Assembly: GCA_963713355.1 (NCBI GenBank)
Contig: CAVQLK010000007.1
Coordinates: 57,737 to 121,736, forward strand
Source: FEN-1219 sp963713355
Lineage (GTDB): Bacteria; Pseudomonadota; Gammaproteobacteria; Steroidobacterales; Rariloculaceae
Direction: 5' to 3'
DNA: 64,000 nucleotides
Each line of letters begins with the position of its first letter. The first letter of the stretch is position 1. Positions 23,543 to 32,275 of this stretch are shown here, in pieces. The position numbers and the translations under genes were made by a program. The notes beneath the pieces are model-generated. The model had not been told where the DNA came from, ran no database searches, and saw only the letters and a list, made by a program, of their open reading frames with translations.

Positions 23543-24496
23543 ATGTCCGTTCGGGCGTCAAATCTCTCGAGGCTCGCCTTATCCGCCATTCTGCTGGCGC
23601 TCGCGACGGTTGTGCACGTTGCGGATGCGCAGAAGCTCTATCGGTATCGCGATGCAAATGGGGTTTGGGTATACACGGACCGGCAGCCGGGAGAAGAGCA
23701 GGAGTTCGAGGAGGAACAGGTCCAGCGGCGGTTCGAGCGGCCCGAAGTGCGGTTGTTCGAGCGGTCCACGGCGAACGGCGTCGCGCTGATCGCGCAGAAC
23801 ACGTACTTCGCGCCGGTGCAGATTGCGTTTCGGGTGCGAGCGATAGAGAACGTATCGGCCGATACTCCGCGGAGCGGGCTCGAAGTGCTGCCTGCGCGCG
23901 GCGACATGGAGCTCGTCGTGGTTAGCAGGGCCGTCGACGACATCGAGCTGCGCTTCGAGTCGGACTTTCAGTTTCTGCCCGGTGCGCCCGACGCCGTGCA
24001 CCGGCCCGAGCAGCCGTATCGGCTGCCGTACGCGCTGTCGAGCGCCGTGCGCGTGTCGCAAGCGTATCCGGCGACGCGGACGCACACGGATCCGAGCAGC
24101 GAGCACGCCGTCGACTTCGTGATGCCGATCGGCACGGACGTGTTCGCGGCCCGCGACGGCATCGTCATCGAAGTCGCGAGCGACTTCTTCGAGAGCGGCA
24201 CGAATATGGCCGTCGACGGGCCGCGCGCGAACGTCGTGCGCGTCCTGCACGGCGACGGCACGATGGCACTCTACGTCCACTTGAACTGGAACACGATTCG
24301 CGTCGTTCCGGGGCAACGCGTGCGCCGCGGCGAGTATCTCGCCGACTCGGGCAACACGGGGTTCAGCACGGGGCCACATCTGCACTTCGTCGTGCAGCGC
24401 AACGAAGGCGGTCGGCTCGTGGCCCTGCCGCTCGAGTTTACGGGCGCGAGCGGCGCCGTCACGCTCGTGGCGGGCGAGACGTACACGGCTTACTGA
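23543..24496 (+). CDS. Secreted M23 (LytM) peptidase with DUF4124 domain
   Basis: 317 residues from ATG 23543, giving a signal peptide (LALSAILLALATVVHVADAQ). A GTG at 23480 is a possible longer start. Next comes a short DUF4124 domain (KLYRYRDANGVWVYTDRQPG) that often sits at the N-terminus of envelope proteins. The C-terminal M23 domain carries the zinc ligands H-x3-D in EHAVDF and the HxH in GPHLHFVVQ, with YVHL between. Such enzymes cut peptidoglycan crosslinks. Usual zinc residues are intact, so it is likely active. Confidence 0.88.
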   Translation: MSVRASNLSRLALSAILLALATVVHVADAQKLYRYRDANGVWVYTDRQPGEEQEFEEEQVQRRFERPEVRLFERSTANGVALIAQNTYFAPVQIAFRVRAIENVSADTPRSGLEVLPARGDMELVVVSRAVDDIELRFESDFQFLPGAPDAVHRPEQPYRLPYALSSAVRVSQAYPATRTHTDPSSEHAVDFVMPIGTDVFAARDGIVIEVASDFFESGTNMAVDGPRANVVRVLHGDGTMALYVHLNWNTIRVVPGQRVRRGEYLADSGNTGFSTGPHLHFVVQRNEGGRLVALPLEFTGASGAVTLVAGETYTAY

Positions 24497-24503
24497 CAGC
24501 GAG

Positions 24504-26528
24504 CTAGAGCGTGACGCCGGCCGTGAGCTCGACGGGCGCGCGGCACGCCATCCCTTCGCAGACGTAAACTACGGCCGCCTCGCGCGGTGCGCGCTCTGCA
24601 AGCAATCCCGAAAGCTTTGCGTCGTTGGGAATCGCGAACGCGAGCCGATGCGGCGCGTAGGCCCGCCCGAGCTGCCGCCGCCAGGGCGCGAGCTCCTCGG
24701 CCGTCCCGCGCAGCACAACGAGCTTCGGCGGCTCGAGCAGCTCTTCGAGTGCGCGCAGCAGCGTCGCGTGCGCATCGGGATAGCGCTCGAGCGTCTGCAG
24801 TGCGGCGCGCACGGTGCGCTCGGCCGCGTCGAGGTAACGCTGCTCGCCGAGCAAGTGCCCGAGCGCGAGCAGCACGTTCGCCGCGACGCCATTGCCTGCC
24901 GGAACGGCCTCGTCGGCGAACGGCTTCGGCTTGTGGATCAAGCGCTCGTGGTCGTCGGCCGTGAAGAAAAAACCGCCGCGCGGATCTTCGAAGTGCTTCA
25001 AGAGGACGTCGGCGAGCTCGCGCGCGAAATCGAGATCGCTGTCGCGCCAGCGGCATTGCAAGAGCTCGAGCAAGCCGTGCGCGAAGAACGCATAGTCGTC
25101 GAGATAGGCTGCGAAGCGCGCGCGGCCGTCCTTGTACGTGGCCTTCAGGCGCCCGTCGTGCCAGAGCTCGGCGCGGATGAAATCGACGGCGCGCGTCGCG
25201 GACTCCGCGAGAGCGGGTAGCTCGAGCACGCGCGCGGCACGGGCCATACCGCCGATCATGAGCCCGTTCCAGGAGACGAGCAGCTTCTCGTCGCGGCCCG
25301 GCCAGACGCGCCGCTCGCGAGCCGCGAGCAGCTTGCGGCGCGCGCTCTCGAGCAGCTCGCCGGCGCGTGCAGGCTCGATTCCGAGCGCGGCGGCGGCTGC
25401 CTCCGGCGCTTCGGCGAGATAAAGATGCCAGTGCTTGCCTTCGAAATTCGGCGAGCGCGTGAGGCCGAAGACGCGCTTCGCGAGCGAAGACTCTTCGGGG
25501 CCGAGCACGGTGTCGACCTCGCCCGGCGTCCAGATGTAGAACTTGCCTTCCTCGTGCTCGGAGTCGGCGTCGAGCGTCGAATAGTAGCCGCCGCGCGCGT
25601 CTTGCATGTCGCGCATGACCCAGCCGGCCGTGGCGCTCGCGACGCTCGCGTAGCTCGGCGTGCCGGTTGCCGCGTACGCGTCGGCATAGAGGCTTAGAAG
25701 CTGCGCGTTGTCGTAGAGCATCTTCTCGAAGTGCGGGATCGACCAAAACCGGTCGACGCTGTAGCGGAAGAATCCGCCGCCCAAATGATCGAAAAGGCCG
25801 CGCTGCGCCATGCAGTCGAGGGACTGCGTGACCATCGCCAGCGCTTGCTCGTCCGTCCGGTTCGCATGCCAGTGCGCGAGCAGGAGCTCGAGCGTCGTCG
25901 TATGCGGGAACTTGGGTCCGCCGCCGAAGCCGCCATGCTCGGCATCGTAGGTGGCGTTCGCGCGCTCCCGCGCCATCGCGAGCGGCTCGGACGAGAGCGC
26001 CGCAAAGTCGTCGGCGGCCGCCGTCTGCATGTCCCCGAGCGCATCGACTAGGCTCGCGCCGCGCTGGCGGACCTCGTCGGCTTTTCCACGGTAGTACTGA
26101 TCGATGGCGACGAGCACCTCGCGAAACGCGGGCATGCCGTAACGGCGCTCCTTCGGAAAATAGGTGCCCGTGAAGATCGGAATCTGCTCGGGCGTCAGGA
26201 ACACGGTCAGCGGCCAGCCGCCGGCCTGGCCCGTCATGAGCTGATGGCTCGTCTGGTAAATCTTGTCGAGATCGGGGCGCTCCTCGCGGTCGACCTTGAT
26301 GTTGACGTAGAGATCGTTCATGAGCTTCGCCGTCGCTTCGTCCTCGAACGATTCGTGGGCCATGACGTGGCACCAATGGCACGCGGAGTAGCCGACGGAG
26401 AGCAGGATCGGCTTGCCCGATGCCCGCGCTTCCTCGAGCGCCGCGTCGCTCCAGGCTTGCCAGTGGACGGGGTTCTCCGCGTGCTGCTTGAGGTACGGGC
26501 TCGTCTCTTCGCCGAGTCGATTGCGCAT
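24504..26528 (-). CDS. Thioredoxin-fold DUF255 protein (YyaL/SSP411 family)
   Basis: 674 residues, usual length. N-terminal thioredoxin-like domain (1-165) opens with NRLGEETSPYLKQHAENPVHW and has the redox-like motif YSACHWCHVMAHESFED near residues 46-62, the CxxC here being CHWC. The remainder is an alpha/alpha toroid related to glycoside hydrolase and N-acylglucosamine epimerase folds (GGFFRYSVDRFWSIPHFEKMLYDNAQL; DEKLLVSWNGLMIGGMA). The family is widespread, with human SSP411 as a member, but its biochemical role is unsettled. Start set at ATG 26528, where the conserved N-terminus begins. Convergent with the M23 gene. Confidence 0.9.
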   Translation of the reverse strand: MRNRLGEETSPYLKQHAENPVHWQAWSDAALEEARASGKPILLSVGYSACHWCHVMAHESFEDEATAKLMNDLYVNIKVDREERPDLDKIYQTSHQLMTGQAGGWPLTVFLTPEQIPIFTGTYFPKERRYGMPAFREVLVAIDQYYRGKADEVRQRGASLVDALGDMQTAAADDFAALSSEPLAMARERANATYDAEHGGFGGGPKFPHTTTLELLLAHWHANRTDEQALAMVTQSLDCMAQRGLFDHLGGGFFRYSVDRFWSIPHFEKMLYDNAQLLSLYADAYAATGTPSYASVASATAGWVMRDMQDARGGYYSTLDADSEHEEGKFYIWTPGEVDTVLGPEESSLAKRVFGLTRSPNFEGKHWHLYLAEAPEAAAAALGIEPARAGELLESARRKLLAARERRVWPGRDEKLLVSWNGLMIGGMARAARVLELPALAESATRAVDFIRAELWHDGRLKATYKDGRARFAAYLDDYAFFAHGLLELLQCRWRDSDLDFARELADVLLKHFEDPRGGFFFTADDHERLIHKPKPFADEAVPAGNGVAANVLLALGHLLGEQRYLDAAERTVRAALQTLERYPDAHATLLRALEELLEPPKLVVLRGTAEELAPWRRQLGRAYAPHRLAFAIPNDAKLSGLLAERAPREAAVVYVCEGMACRAPVELTAGVTL

Positions 26529-26642
26529 GGGCAGAACTATGCACCTTCGATGCCAGGCACACGAGCGCACGGACACCGCTTTGGGCGTGGCGGCACCGGC
26601 AGCTACACTAGCCGGCGTTTCAACTGGCCCGTGTGGTGATGA

Positions 26643-27428
26643 TTGTTCACGTATCCGGAGTTCGATCCCGTTGCGATTGCGATCGGGCCCCTCGAAGTGC
26701 GCTGGTACGGGCTCATGTATCTCGTCGGAATTGGGCTCGGCTGGCTCGGCGGACGCCTGCACGCCGCGAAGCCGTGGAGCCGCATCAAGCCCGAGAACAT
26801 CGACGACATCGTGTTCTACTGCGCGCTCGGCGCGATTGTCGGCGGCCGGATCGGCTACATGCTGATCTATGGCTCGAGCGAGCTGATCGCCGATCCGCTC
26901 AGCATCCTCAAGGTGTGGCAGGGCGGCATGTCATTCCATGGCGGACTCGTCGGCGTGCTGATCGCGATGTGGCTCTACGGCCGTCGTATCAAGCAGCCGT
27001 TCTTAGTCGTCACGGACTTCATCGCGCCGTGGACGGCGATCGGGTTGTTCGCGGGCCGTATCGGCAACTTCATTAACGGCGAGCTGTGGGGCAAACCGAC
27101 GAGCCCGGATGCGCCGTGGGCCGTCATCGTTGACGGCGAAGCACGGCACGCGAGCATGCTCTACGAGGCGTTCCTCGAAGGGGTGGTCTTGTTCGTCGTC
27201 CTGTGGCTCTATAGCCAAAAGCCGCGGCCGACGATGGCGACGTCGGGGTTGTTCCTGATCATTTACGGCCTGAGCCGGTTCATCGTCGAGTTCGTGCGAG
27301 TGCCCGATGAGCAGATCGGCTATCTCGCGCTCGGCTGGGTGACGATGGGGCAAGTGCTCTCGGCGCCGATGATCATAGCCGGCGTCGTGCTGTTCGTGCT
27401 CGCGCACCGGCGCGGCACGGGGGCTTGA
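26643..27428 (+). CDS. lgt: Prolipoprotein diacylglyceryl transferase
   Basis: 261 residues with seven membrane helices. Lgt attaches diacylglycerol to the lipobox cysteine of exported lipoproteins, the first step of lipoprotein maturation. The signature GRIGNFINGELWG (about 138-150) and the SFHGGLVG segment (about 98-105, with the essential His region) are present, as is the C-terminal GLSRFIVEFVR. The start appears to be TTG at 26643. thyA follows after one base, the classic lgt-thyA pair. Confidence 0.95.
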   Translation: MFTYPEFDPVAIAIGPLEVRWYGLMYLVGIGLGWLGGRLHAAKPWSRIKPENIDDIVFYCALGAIVGGRIGYMLIYGSSELIADPLSILKVWQGGMSFHGGLVGVLIAMWLYGRRIKQPFLVVTDFIAPWTAIGLFAGRIGNFINGELWGKPTSPDAPWAVIVDGEARHASMLYEAFLEGVVLFVVLWLYSQKPRPTMATSGLFLIIYGLSRFIVEFVRVPDEQIGYLALGWVTMGQVLSAPMIIAGVVLFVLAHRRGTGA

Positions 27429-27429
27429 G

Positions 27430-28224
27430 ATGCGGCAGTACCTCGATCTGTTGCGGGCGATCAAGGAGCGCGGCGTGCGCAAAGGCGACCGCACGGGAAC
27501 CGGCACGCTGTCCCTGTTCGGCTACCAGATGCGCTTCGATCTCGACGCCGGCTTCCCCGTCCTCACGACGAAGAAGCTGCACCTGCGCTCGATCATTCAC
27601 GAGCTGCTCTGGTTCCTCAAAGGCGACACGAACATCCAGTACCTGCGCGACAACGAGGTCACGATCTGGGACGAGTGGGCCGACGAGAACGGCAACTTGG
27701 GGCCCGTCTACGGCGCGCAGTGGCGGACATGGCGTACAGCCGACGGCCGGCAGATCGATCAGATTCAACGCGCGCTCGACATGATCCGCAACGAGCCGAA
27801 TTCCCGCCGCATCATCGTCAGTGCGTGGAACGTCGGCGAGCTCGAGCAGATGGCGCTCGCGCCGTGCCACGCGCTGTTCCAGTTCCACGTCGCGCAGGGC
27901 CGGCTGTCGTGCCAGCTGTATCAGCGCAGCGCCGACGTGTTCCTTGGCGTGCCGTTCAACATCGCGTCGTACGCGCTATTGCTTCAGATGATGGCGCAGC
28001 AGACGGGCCTGCAACCCGGCGAGCTCGTTTGGACGGGCGGCGATTGCCATTTGTACACGAACCACATGGTCCAGACGGAGCTGCAGCTCACGCGCGAGCC
28101 GCTGCCGCTGCCGCGGCTCGTCATCAAACGCAAGCCCGAGACCCTGTTCGACTATCGCTTCGAAGACTTCGAGCTGCTCGATTACTTCGCGCACGGCTCG
28201 ATCAAAGCCCCGATCGCGGTGTGA
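27430..28224 (+). CDS. thyA: Thymidylate synthase ThyA
   Basis: 264 residues, identical in length to E. coli ThyA. Methylates dUMP to dTMP using methylene-THF. The catalytic cysteine is C146 in MALAPCHALFQF; RTGTGTLSLFG (21-31), the dUMP phosphate loop QRSADVFLGVPFN and the HLYTNH block are intact. Translationally tight with lgt (one-base gap). Its final GTG-TGA overlaps the start of the following beta-propeller gene. Confidence 0.98.
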   Translation: MRQYLDLLRAIKERGVRKGDRTGTGTLSLFGYQMRFDLDAGFPVLTTKKLHLRSIIHELLWFLKGDTNIQYLRDNEVTIWDEWADENGNLGPVYGAQWRTWRTADGRQIDQIQRALDMIRNEPNSRRIIVSAWNVGELEQMALAPCHALFQFHVAQGRLSCQLYQRSADVFLGVPFNIASYALLLQMMAQQTGLQPGELVWTGGDCHLYTNHMVQTELQLTREPLPLPRLVIKRKPETLFDYRFEDFELLDYFAHGSIKAPIAV

Positions 28225-29360
28225 GCGCCGCGGCTCATGCCTTTCCCGCGCGCGGCGCGCGACGGTGGTGCGGCGGCGCCCTTGCTGCGTTGGCGCTGAC
28301 GTGCCTCGCCGGGCCCGCAGCGCGCGCCGAGCCAGGCGCTGGCCAAGTGCCATTGCCGCTCGGTCTCGCGAGCGTCTGGCGCGTCGATGGCCGCAAGGTC
28401 GATGCGTACGGCGGCACGTGGTCGCTCGCCGCGTTCTCGACCGACGGCAAGCTCGTCGGCATCAGCGACGAGCGGGGCACACGCGTCTACCGCGCCGCGG
28501 ACGGCCGGCTCGTGCGGATGTTCCCCGCGCCGTACTCGACGGGACAGTTCGCGTACGCGCTCGCGCTCTCCTCGACGGGTCTCGTCGCGCTTGGCCGCGT
28601 CGGCGGAGTCGACGTCCATGCCCTCGACGAGATGGGGGAACCGCTGAAGTTCTATTGTGGTGGGGTTTGCGGGCCCGTATCGGCGCTCGCTTTCTCGCCG
28701 AACGGCGCGTGGCTCGCGTCGCAAGCCGCGCGCAGCGCGCTCGAGGAAACGCCGGGGCTCGTCAACGTCGTCGACCTACGGACTCGCGTTCGCAGCGCGG
28801 AGCTCGAAGCGTCCTCGACTCGCGCCGGAGTGATGTTCGGCGGCGATGGGCGCACGCTGATCGCGGCCAACGTCACGCGCATCGACGGCACGGGCACGTT
28901 TGGCATGCGCCGCTTCAGCAGCACGGCGGATTGGCGCCGCACGCGCGACGTTGCCGGCGCCCAGGTGCCGCGCGGTTCGATCGGGCCGTTCGCGTTCAAC
29001 GAGCGCGTCGCGGCGTACGCTCTAGCCGGAAACGTCGAGCTTCGCGACGTCGAAACCGGGGCGCTTGCATGGGCGCAGCCGTTCGTGCCGCCGGGGCTCG
29101 ATTCGGCCGAGGACCTTGCGATGAAGCTCGACCTCGTCGCCTTCGCTCCGAGCGGCGAGCTGTTGTTGACCTCCGAGTCGCCCGCGAACGGCGAGGGACC
29201 CGGCGCGATCGTGCTGCGGCGAATGGCGGACGGCGCCGTCGTCGCGATGTACGACGTGGTCGGGGTCAGCGCGCTGGCAGTTGCGCCGGATGGCGGCAGC
29301 TTCGTGTATAGCACCGGGGCAGGCCGGACGTACACGGCGCTCGCGCGCGTTCCGCGCTGA
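28221..29360 (+). CDS. Exported WD40-like beta-propeller protein
   Basis: 379 residues from a GTG that overlaps the thyA stop codon (GTGA), implying coupled translation. A signal peptide (GALAALALTCLAGPAARA, cut near residue 36) precedes weak WD40/quinoprotein-like blades such as GGTWSLAAFSTDGKLVGISD, VSALAFSPNGAWLASQA and VSALAVAPDGGSFVYSTG. Two cysteines (YCGGVCG) lie in the middle. No enzyme motif was found; periplasmic scaffold or sensor is a guess. Its tie to thyA looks positional rather than functional. Confidence 0.75.
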   Translation: MSAAAHAFPARGARRWCGGALAALALTCLAGPAARAEPGAGQVPLPLGLASVWRVDGRKVDAYGGTWSLAAFSTDGKLVGISDERGTRVYRAADGRLVRMFPAPYSTGQFAYALALSSTGLVALGRVGGVDVHALDEMGEPLKFYCGGVCGPVSALAFSPNGAWLASQAARSALEETPGLVNVVDLRTRVRSAELEASSTRAGVMFGGDGRTLIAANVTRIDGTGTFGMRRFSSTADWRRTRDVAGAQVPRGSIGPFAFNERVAAYALAGNVELRDVETGALAWAQPFVPPGLDSAEDLAMKLDLVAFAPSGELLLTSESPANGEGPGAIVLRRMADGAVVAMYDVVGVSALAVAPDGGSFVYSTGAGRTYTALARVPR

Positions 29361-29363
29361 GGC

Positions 29364-30047
29364 TCACGAGCGATCGTCGCCGTAGGCCCACTCGCGCCGC
29401 TGCCAGAACGTCGGCGGCGTCGTGTCCCAGCCATCGACGAGCGCGGGGACTTGCCATTCCGGCGGCGGTCTCCATTCCGGCCAGCCTTGCAGGCATTGAT
29501 GCTCGAGCCGTCGGATAGCGGCAATGGCCCATTCGCCCTCGGCGCGCGCCGCGGCTGCCAGCTCGGCTGTGTAGAAGCGTTCGGCCACGTGGCTGGCCAG
29601 CTCGCCCTCGTCGCGCCAGCGCCAGTCCAGTTGTGGAGTCACTTCGATGTCGAGCGTGTGATCCTGCGTGTCGAAGCCGACCGTCGTACGCCGAAAAGGC
29701 TCCTCCATGTTGACGAAGTACTTCAGCAATCGACGCGCGCCGGCTTGTCGTTCCCAGGACATCGAGACGGAGTGGGCTCGGCCCGGGATCATCAGCCGCA
29801 GAGTGTCGTGACGCCACACGTACTCGTCGGGTGGCAACGGGCTGCGTCGTTGCCGGCGCTTCTCGGCAGCCGATTTCTTCGGTCCGGCCCTGTAGAGACT
29901 GCCCGCGGCGATGAATAGCACGACGACGTGGTCGCTGTCTTCGACGACTCGGCACGGCCAGCACATCTCTATCCGGCCGCCGGTTGTGATGTAACGCAGC
30001 ACGACAACGTCACCACATCGGTGCCGGCTGCTAACTATCGCCGCCAT
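29364..30047 (-). CDS. DUF402-domain protein
   Basis: 227 residues, no signal peptide. The central-to-C-terminal region (about 115-185) matches DUF402: YFVNMEEPFRRTTVGFDTQDHTLDIEVTPQLDWRWRDEGEL. The acidic D-x2-LDIEV-x10-DE pattern matches the metal-binding residues of the FomD/Ntdp nucleotide phosphatase group, so a nucleotide-hydrolysing activity is plausible. Convergent with the beta-propeller gene (3-base gap). Confidence 0.75.
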   Translation of the reverse strand: MAAIVSSRHRCGDVVVLRYITTGGRIEMCWPCRVVEDSDHVVVLFIAAGSLYRAGPKKSAAEKRRQRRSPLPPDEYVWRHDTLRLMIPGRAHSVSMSWERQAGARRLLKYFVNMEEPFRRTTVGFDTQDHTLDIEVTPQLDWRWRDEGELASHVAERFYTAELAAAARAEGEWAIAAIRRLEHQCLQGWPEWRPPPEWQVPALVDGWDTTPPTFWQRREWAYGDDRS

Positions 30048-30109
30048 CGGCGCAGTATAGTTGTCGCGTCATCGCGCGGATGCCGAGCTGCGGCATTAGG
30101 GTGAGACCA

Positions 30110-30481
30110 ATGAACCGGCACGTATCGATTGTCGTTTCCGTGGCTGCGATCGCTTCTGGCTGCAGCCAGCTTCGGCCGATATCGGAAGCCGAGCTCCTCG
30201 CCTACGCTTCTGCGCCGTACGAACGAGCGGCTTATGGCGCTCCGCGCCAAGTCCTTGGCGTTCTCAACAACGCCCCCATCGTCGTGGAGTTCATCTGTTC
30301 AGACCTGTGTCCGTCGAGCACCGTCAGGATAGTCCGCTTCGACCTCGAGTCAGGGGTTGCGTGCGCTGACGTTGGCGGCGTCGAAAAACCAGTGCTCGTC
30401 CCTGTGGCGATTACTGCGGCGTTGCAGACATTTTGTTTCCCGAATGTGCTGACGCAAAACTGGAGTGCTTACGTAATGTAA
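30110..30481 (+). CDS. Small predicted lipoprotein
   Basis: 123 residues from ATG 30110. N-terminus MNRHVSIVVSVAAIASGCSQ is a lipoprotein signal with lipobox IASGC, so the mature protein starts at Cys18. The rest has a few conserved-looking cysteines (FICSDLCPS, VACADVGG) and resembles no family I recognise. An upstream in-frame ATG at 30080 is less likely as it would displace the signal peptide. Confidence 0.6.
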   Translation: MNRHVSIVVSVAAIASGCSQLRPISEAELLAYASAPYERAAYGAPRQVLGVLNNAPIVVEFICSDLCPSSTVRIVRFDLESGVACADVGGVEKPVLVPVAITAALQTFCFPNVLTQNWSAYVM

Positions 30482-30551
30482 GCGGCGAATCGCGACGACA
30501 CCGGTAACACCGATCTTGATCTCGAACGAAATGACGGAAGAGGAGTTTGCG

Positions 30552-30745
30552 ATGTCTGAATACAAGGTGATCGCCAAAGAAGTCACCAGCGTCGTGTGGC
30601 GCGATTTGCAGAAGGCGGCGCGCAAGAGCTTGCCCGGGAGGTGAGCAGCGACTTGTCGTCCGGCTGGGAGCCGCAAGGCGGCATCGCCAGCGTCGCGGCC
30701 GGCACGGGCGTATACCTCTTGCAGGCGTTGGTGAAGCGTCGTTGA
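30552..30745 (+). pseudogene. DUF1737-like gene with one frameshift
   Basis: AGGAG precedes ATG 30552. The frame reads MSEYKVIAKEVTSVVWRDLQ and would continue in another frame as AQELAREVSSDLSSGWEPQG then GIASVAAGTGVYLLQALVKRR to TGA at 30743-30745. YKVI at the start, GWEPQGGI and LLQALVK at the end are the DUF1737 pattern. 194 bases is one short of a multiple of three, so a single base was lost near 30615-30625. Either a recent mutation or a sequence error. Function of DUF1737 unknown. Confidence 0.65.
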
Positions 30746-30761
30746 GCTTGCAGCTGGTGCC

Positions 30762-31172
30762 ATGAGCGCTCGAGCATCAGATGTCGATGCCTTCCTCGCG
30801 GCGTATCCCGATGAGGTACGTAAGCTCGCGGCCGCGGCGCGCAAAGCGCTTTCGAAGGCGCTGCCGCGCGCGGCGGAAGGCGTGGACAAGCCAGCCAAGA
30901 TGCTCCGCTACTCCTATGGGCCCGGCTACAAAGGCCTCGTCTGCACACTATTCATGAGCAAGACGGGCGTGAAACTCGGCATCTTTCGCGGCGCGGAGTT
31001 GCCGGATCCGGCGGGCCTCATGCAAGGTGCGGGCAAGGTGCATCGGCACGTGCAGCTTCGGAGCGCTGCGGACCTCGAGCGTCCCGAGCTGAATCGGCTG
31101 CTCGGGGCGGCGCTCGCAGCGTGGCGACAGCGCGCCGCGGCTACGCCGGAGAAGGCCAAGCGGAAGTCATGA
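30762..31172 (+). CDS. DUF1801-domain protein
   Basis: 136 residues, cytoplasmic. DUF1801 (YdhG-like fold) features: VDAFLAAYPDEVRKLAAAAR at the start, KMLRYSYGPGYKGLVCTLFMSKTGVKLGIFRGAELPDPAGLMQG in the middle and RHVQLRSAADLERPELNRLL at the end. Lies 16 bases after the DUF1737 remnant. Role unknown. The following 182 bases (31173-31354) hold only very short frames, such as a basic 38-codon frame from 31228, which I do not support as a gene. Confidence 0.8.
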   Translation: MSARASDVDAFLAAYPDEVRKLAAAARKALSKALPRAAEGVDKPAKMLRYSYGPGYKGLVCTLFMSKTGVKLGIFRGAELPDPAGLMQGAGKVHRHVQLRSAADLERPELNRLLGAALAAWRQRAAATPEKAKRKS

Positions 31173-31354
31173 GCAGCAAAGCCGTTGCCTCGGTCGAGCG
31201 CCGCTTCGCGAGCGCGCGTGGCGCATGACGGCGGCCGAGAAAGCCGTGCGCGACTGGGACGCACGGCAAGATTCGCCGGCGCCGAGGAAGCCGCCGGCGC
31301 GCAAGCGGCGTACACTCCGAAAACGAGCCGCCGGCCGTTAGGTCAAGCACGCCG

Positions 31355-31687
31355 ATGGAACAGACGTTCTTCAGCAGCCCGTTCAACCCGACGGTCTTAC
31401 CGTCGCTCCTACTAGTGGCGGTTCTGGCGTGGATCGTCTTGGGCCGGGGCGTGCCGCCGTCGTTCTGGGGGCTGCTTCGCGACCAACTCGAACAGCTTGG
31501 CAACGAGCTCGACCGGCGCGTCGATCGCGAGCGTTGGGTGCGGCGGCTGCCGGTCTTTTCGGCCGAAACGGTCCGCGGCAAGGAAGCGGAGTTCATTCGC
31601 GACCGCTTGCCGCGCAAAGCGCCGCGCGCTCGATACCTCGTGCTTTTGCTGCTGATCGGCGCGCTCGTCTGGTGGCTCACGCGTTAG
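31355..31687 (+). CDS. Small membrane protein with two membrane segments
   Basis: 110 residues: hydrophobic segment at about 15-30 (LPSLLLVAVLAWIVLG), a charged middle with a helical coiled stretch (LLRDQLEQLGNELDRRVDRERW), and a C-terminal membrane helix (YLVLLLLIGALVWWL). No family recognised. The YdeI-like gene starts 4 bases after its stop. Confidence 0.55.
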   Translation: MEQTFFSSPFNPTVLPSLLLVAVLAWIVLGRGVPPSFWGLLRDQLEQLGNELDRRVDRERWVRRLPVFSAETVRGKEAEFIRDRLPRKAPRARYLVLLLLIGALVWWLTR

Positions 31688-31691
31688 GCGC

Positions 31692-32267
31692 GTGCCAGCG
31701 AAGCCGATCAAGACGCTCGATGTCCGCACGCGCGCGCAGTGGCACGCGTGGCTGGAAAAGCACCACGAGTCGGCTACCGAGATCTGGCTCGTGTTTCACA
31801 AGCAGCACACGCGTACGGCGAGCATCGACTACGAAGCTGCCGTCGAGGAGGCACTGTGCTTCGGCTGGATCGACAACCTCGTTCGCCGGCTCGATGCCGA
31901 ACGCTACGCGCGCAAGTTCACGCCGCGGAAACCCGACAGCCGCTGGTCGGACCTCAATCGGCGCCGCTACGCGTCGCTCGATAAACGCGGGCTGCTCACG
32001 GACGCCGGTCGCGCAAACTCGCCGGCCGGCAAGCGCGCTTACACGCTGCGGCAGCGGCGTCCGACGGACGCTGCGCTGCCCGCCTACGTCGAGCGTGCCC
32101 TCAAGACGGAGCCCGCTGCGTGGCAATTTTTCGAGACGCTGGCGGCGTCGTATCGGCGCGCCTATGTCGGCTGGATCGACGCTGCAAAGCGCGAGGAGAC
32201 GCGCGAGCGGCGCTTGCGAGAGGCGGTGGCACGCCTTGCGAGGGGCGAGAAGCTCGGGCTCAAATAG
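31692..32267 (+). CDS. YdeI/OmpD-associated (OmdA) family protein
   Basis: 191 residues, GTG start. Family blocks: WHAWLEKHHESATEIWLVFHK, YEAAVEEALCFGWIDNLVRRLD, RKFTPRKPDSRWSDLNRRR and the C-terminal bacteriocin-protection-like helix region WQFFETLAASYRRAYVGWID-x2-KREETRERRLREAV. Cytoplasmic; the family is tied loosely to porin regulation and stress in enterobacteria, with no defined activity. Confidence 0.82.
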   Translation: MPAKPIKTLDVRTRAQWHAWLEKHHESATEIWLVFHKQHTRTASIDYEAAVEEALCFGWIDNLVRRLDAERYARKFTPRKPDSRWSDLNRRRYASLDKRGLLTDAGRANSPAGKRAYTLRQRRPTDAALPAYVERALKTEPAAWQFFETLAASYRRAYVGWIDAAKREETRERRLREAVARLARGEKLGLK

Positions 32268-32275
32268 TTCGCGCC

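Noticed and set aside
31173..31354. Small basic frame of 38 codons before the two-helix membrane protein
   Set aside because: No ribosome site, no promoter and no recognisable similarity; composition could be chance in GC-rich DNA.
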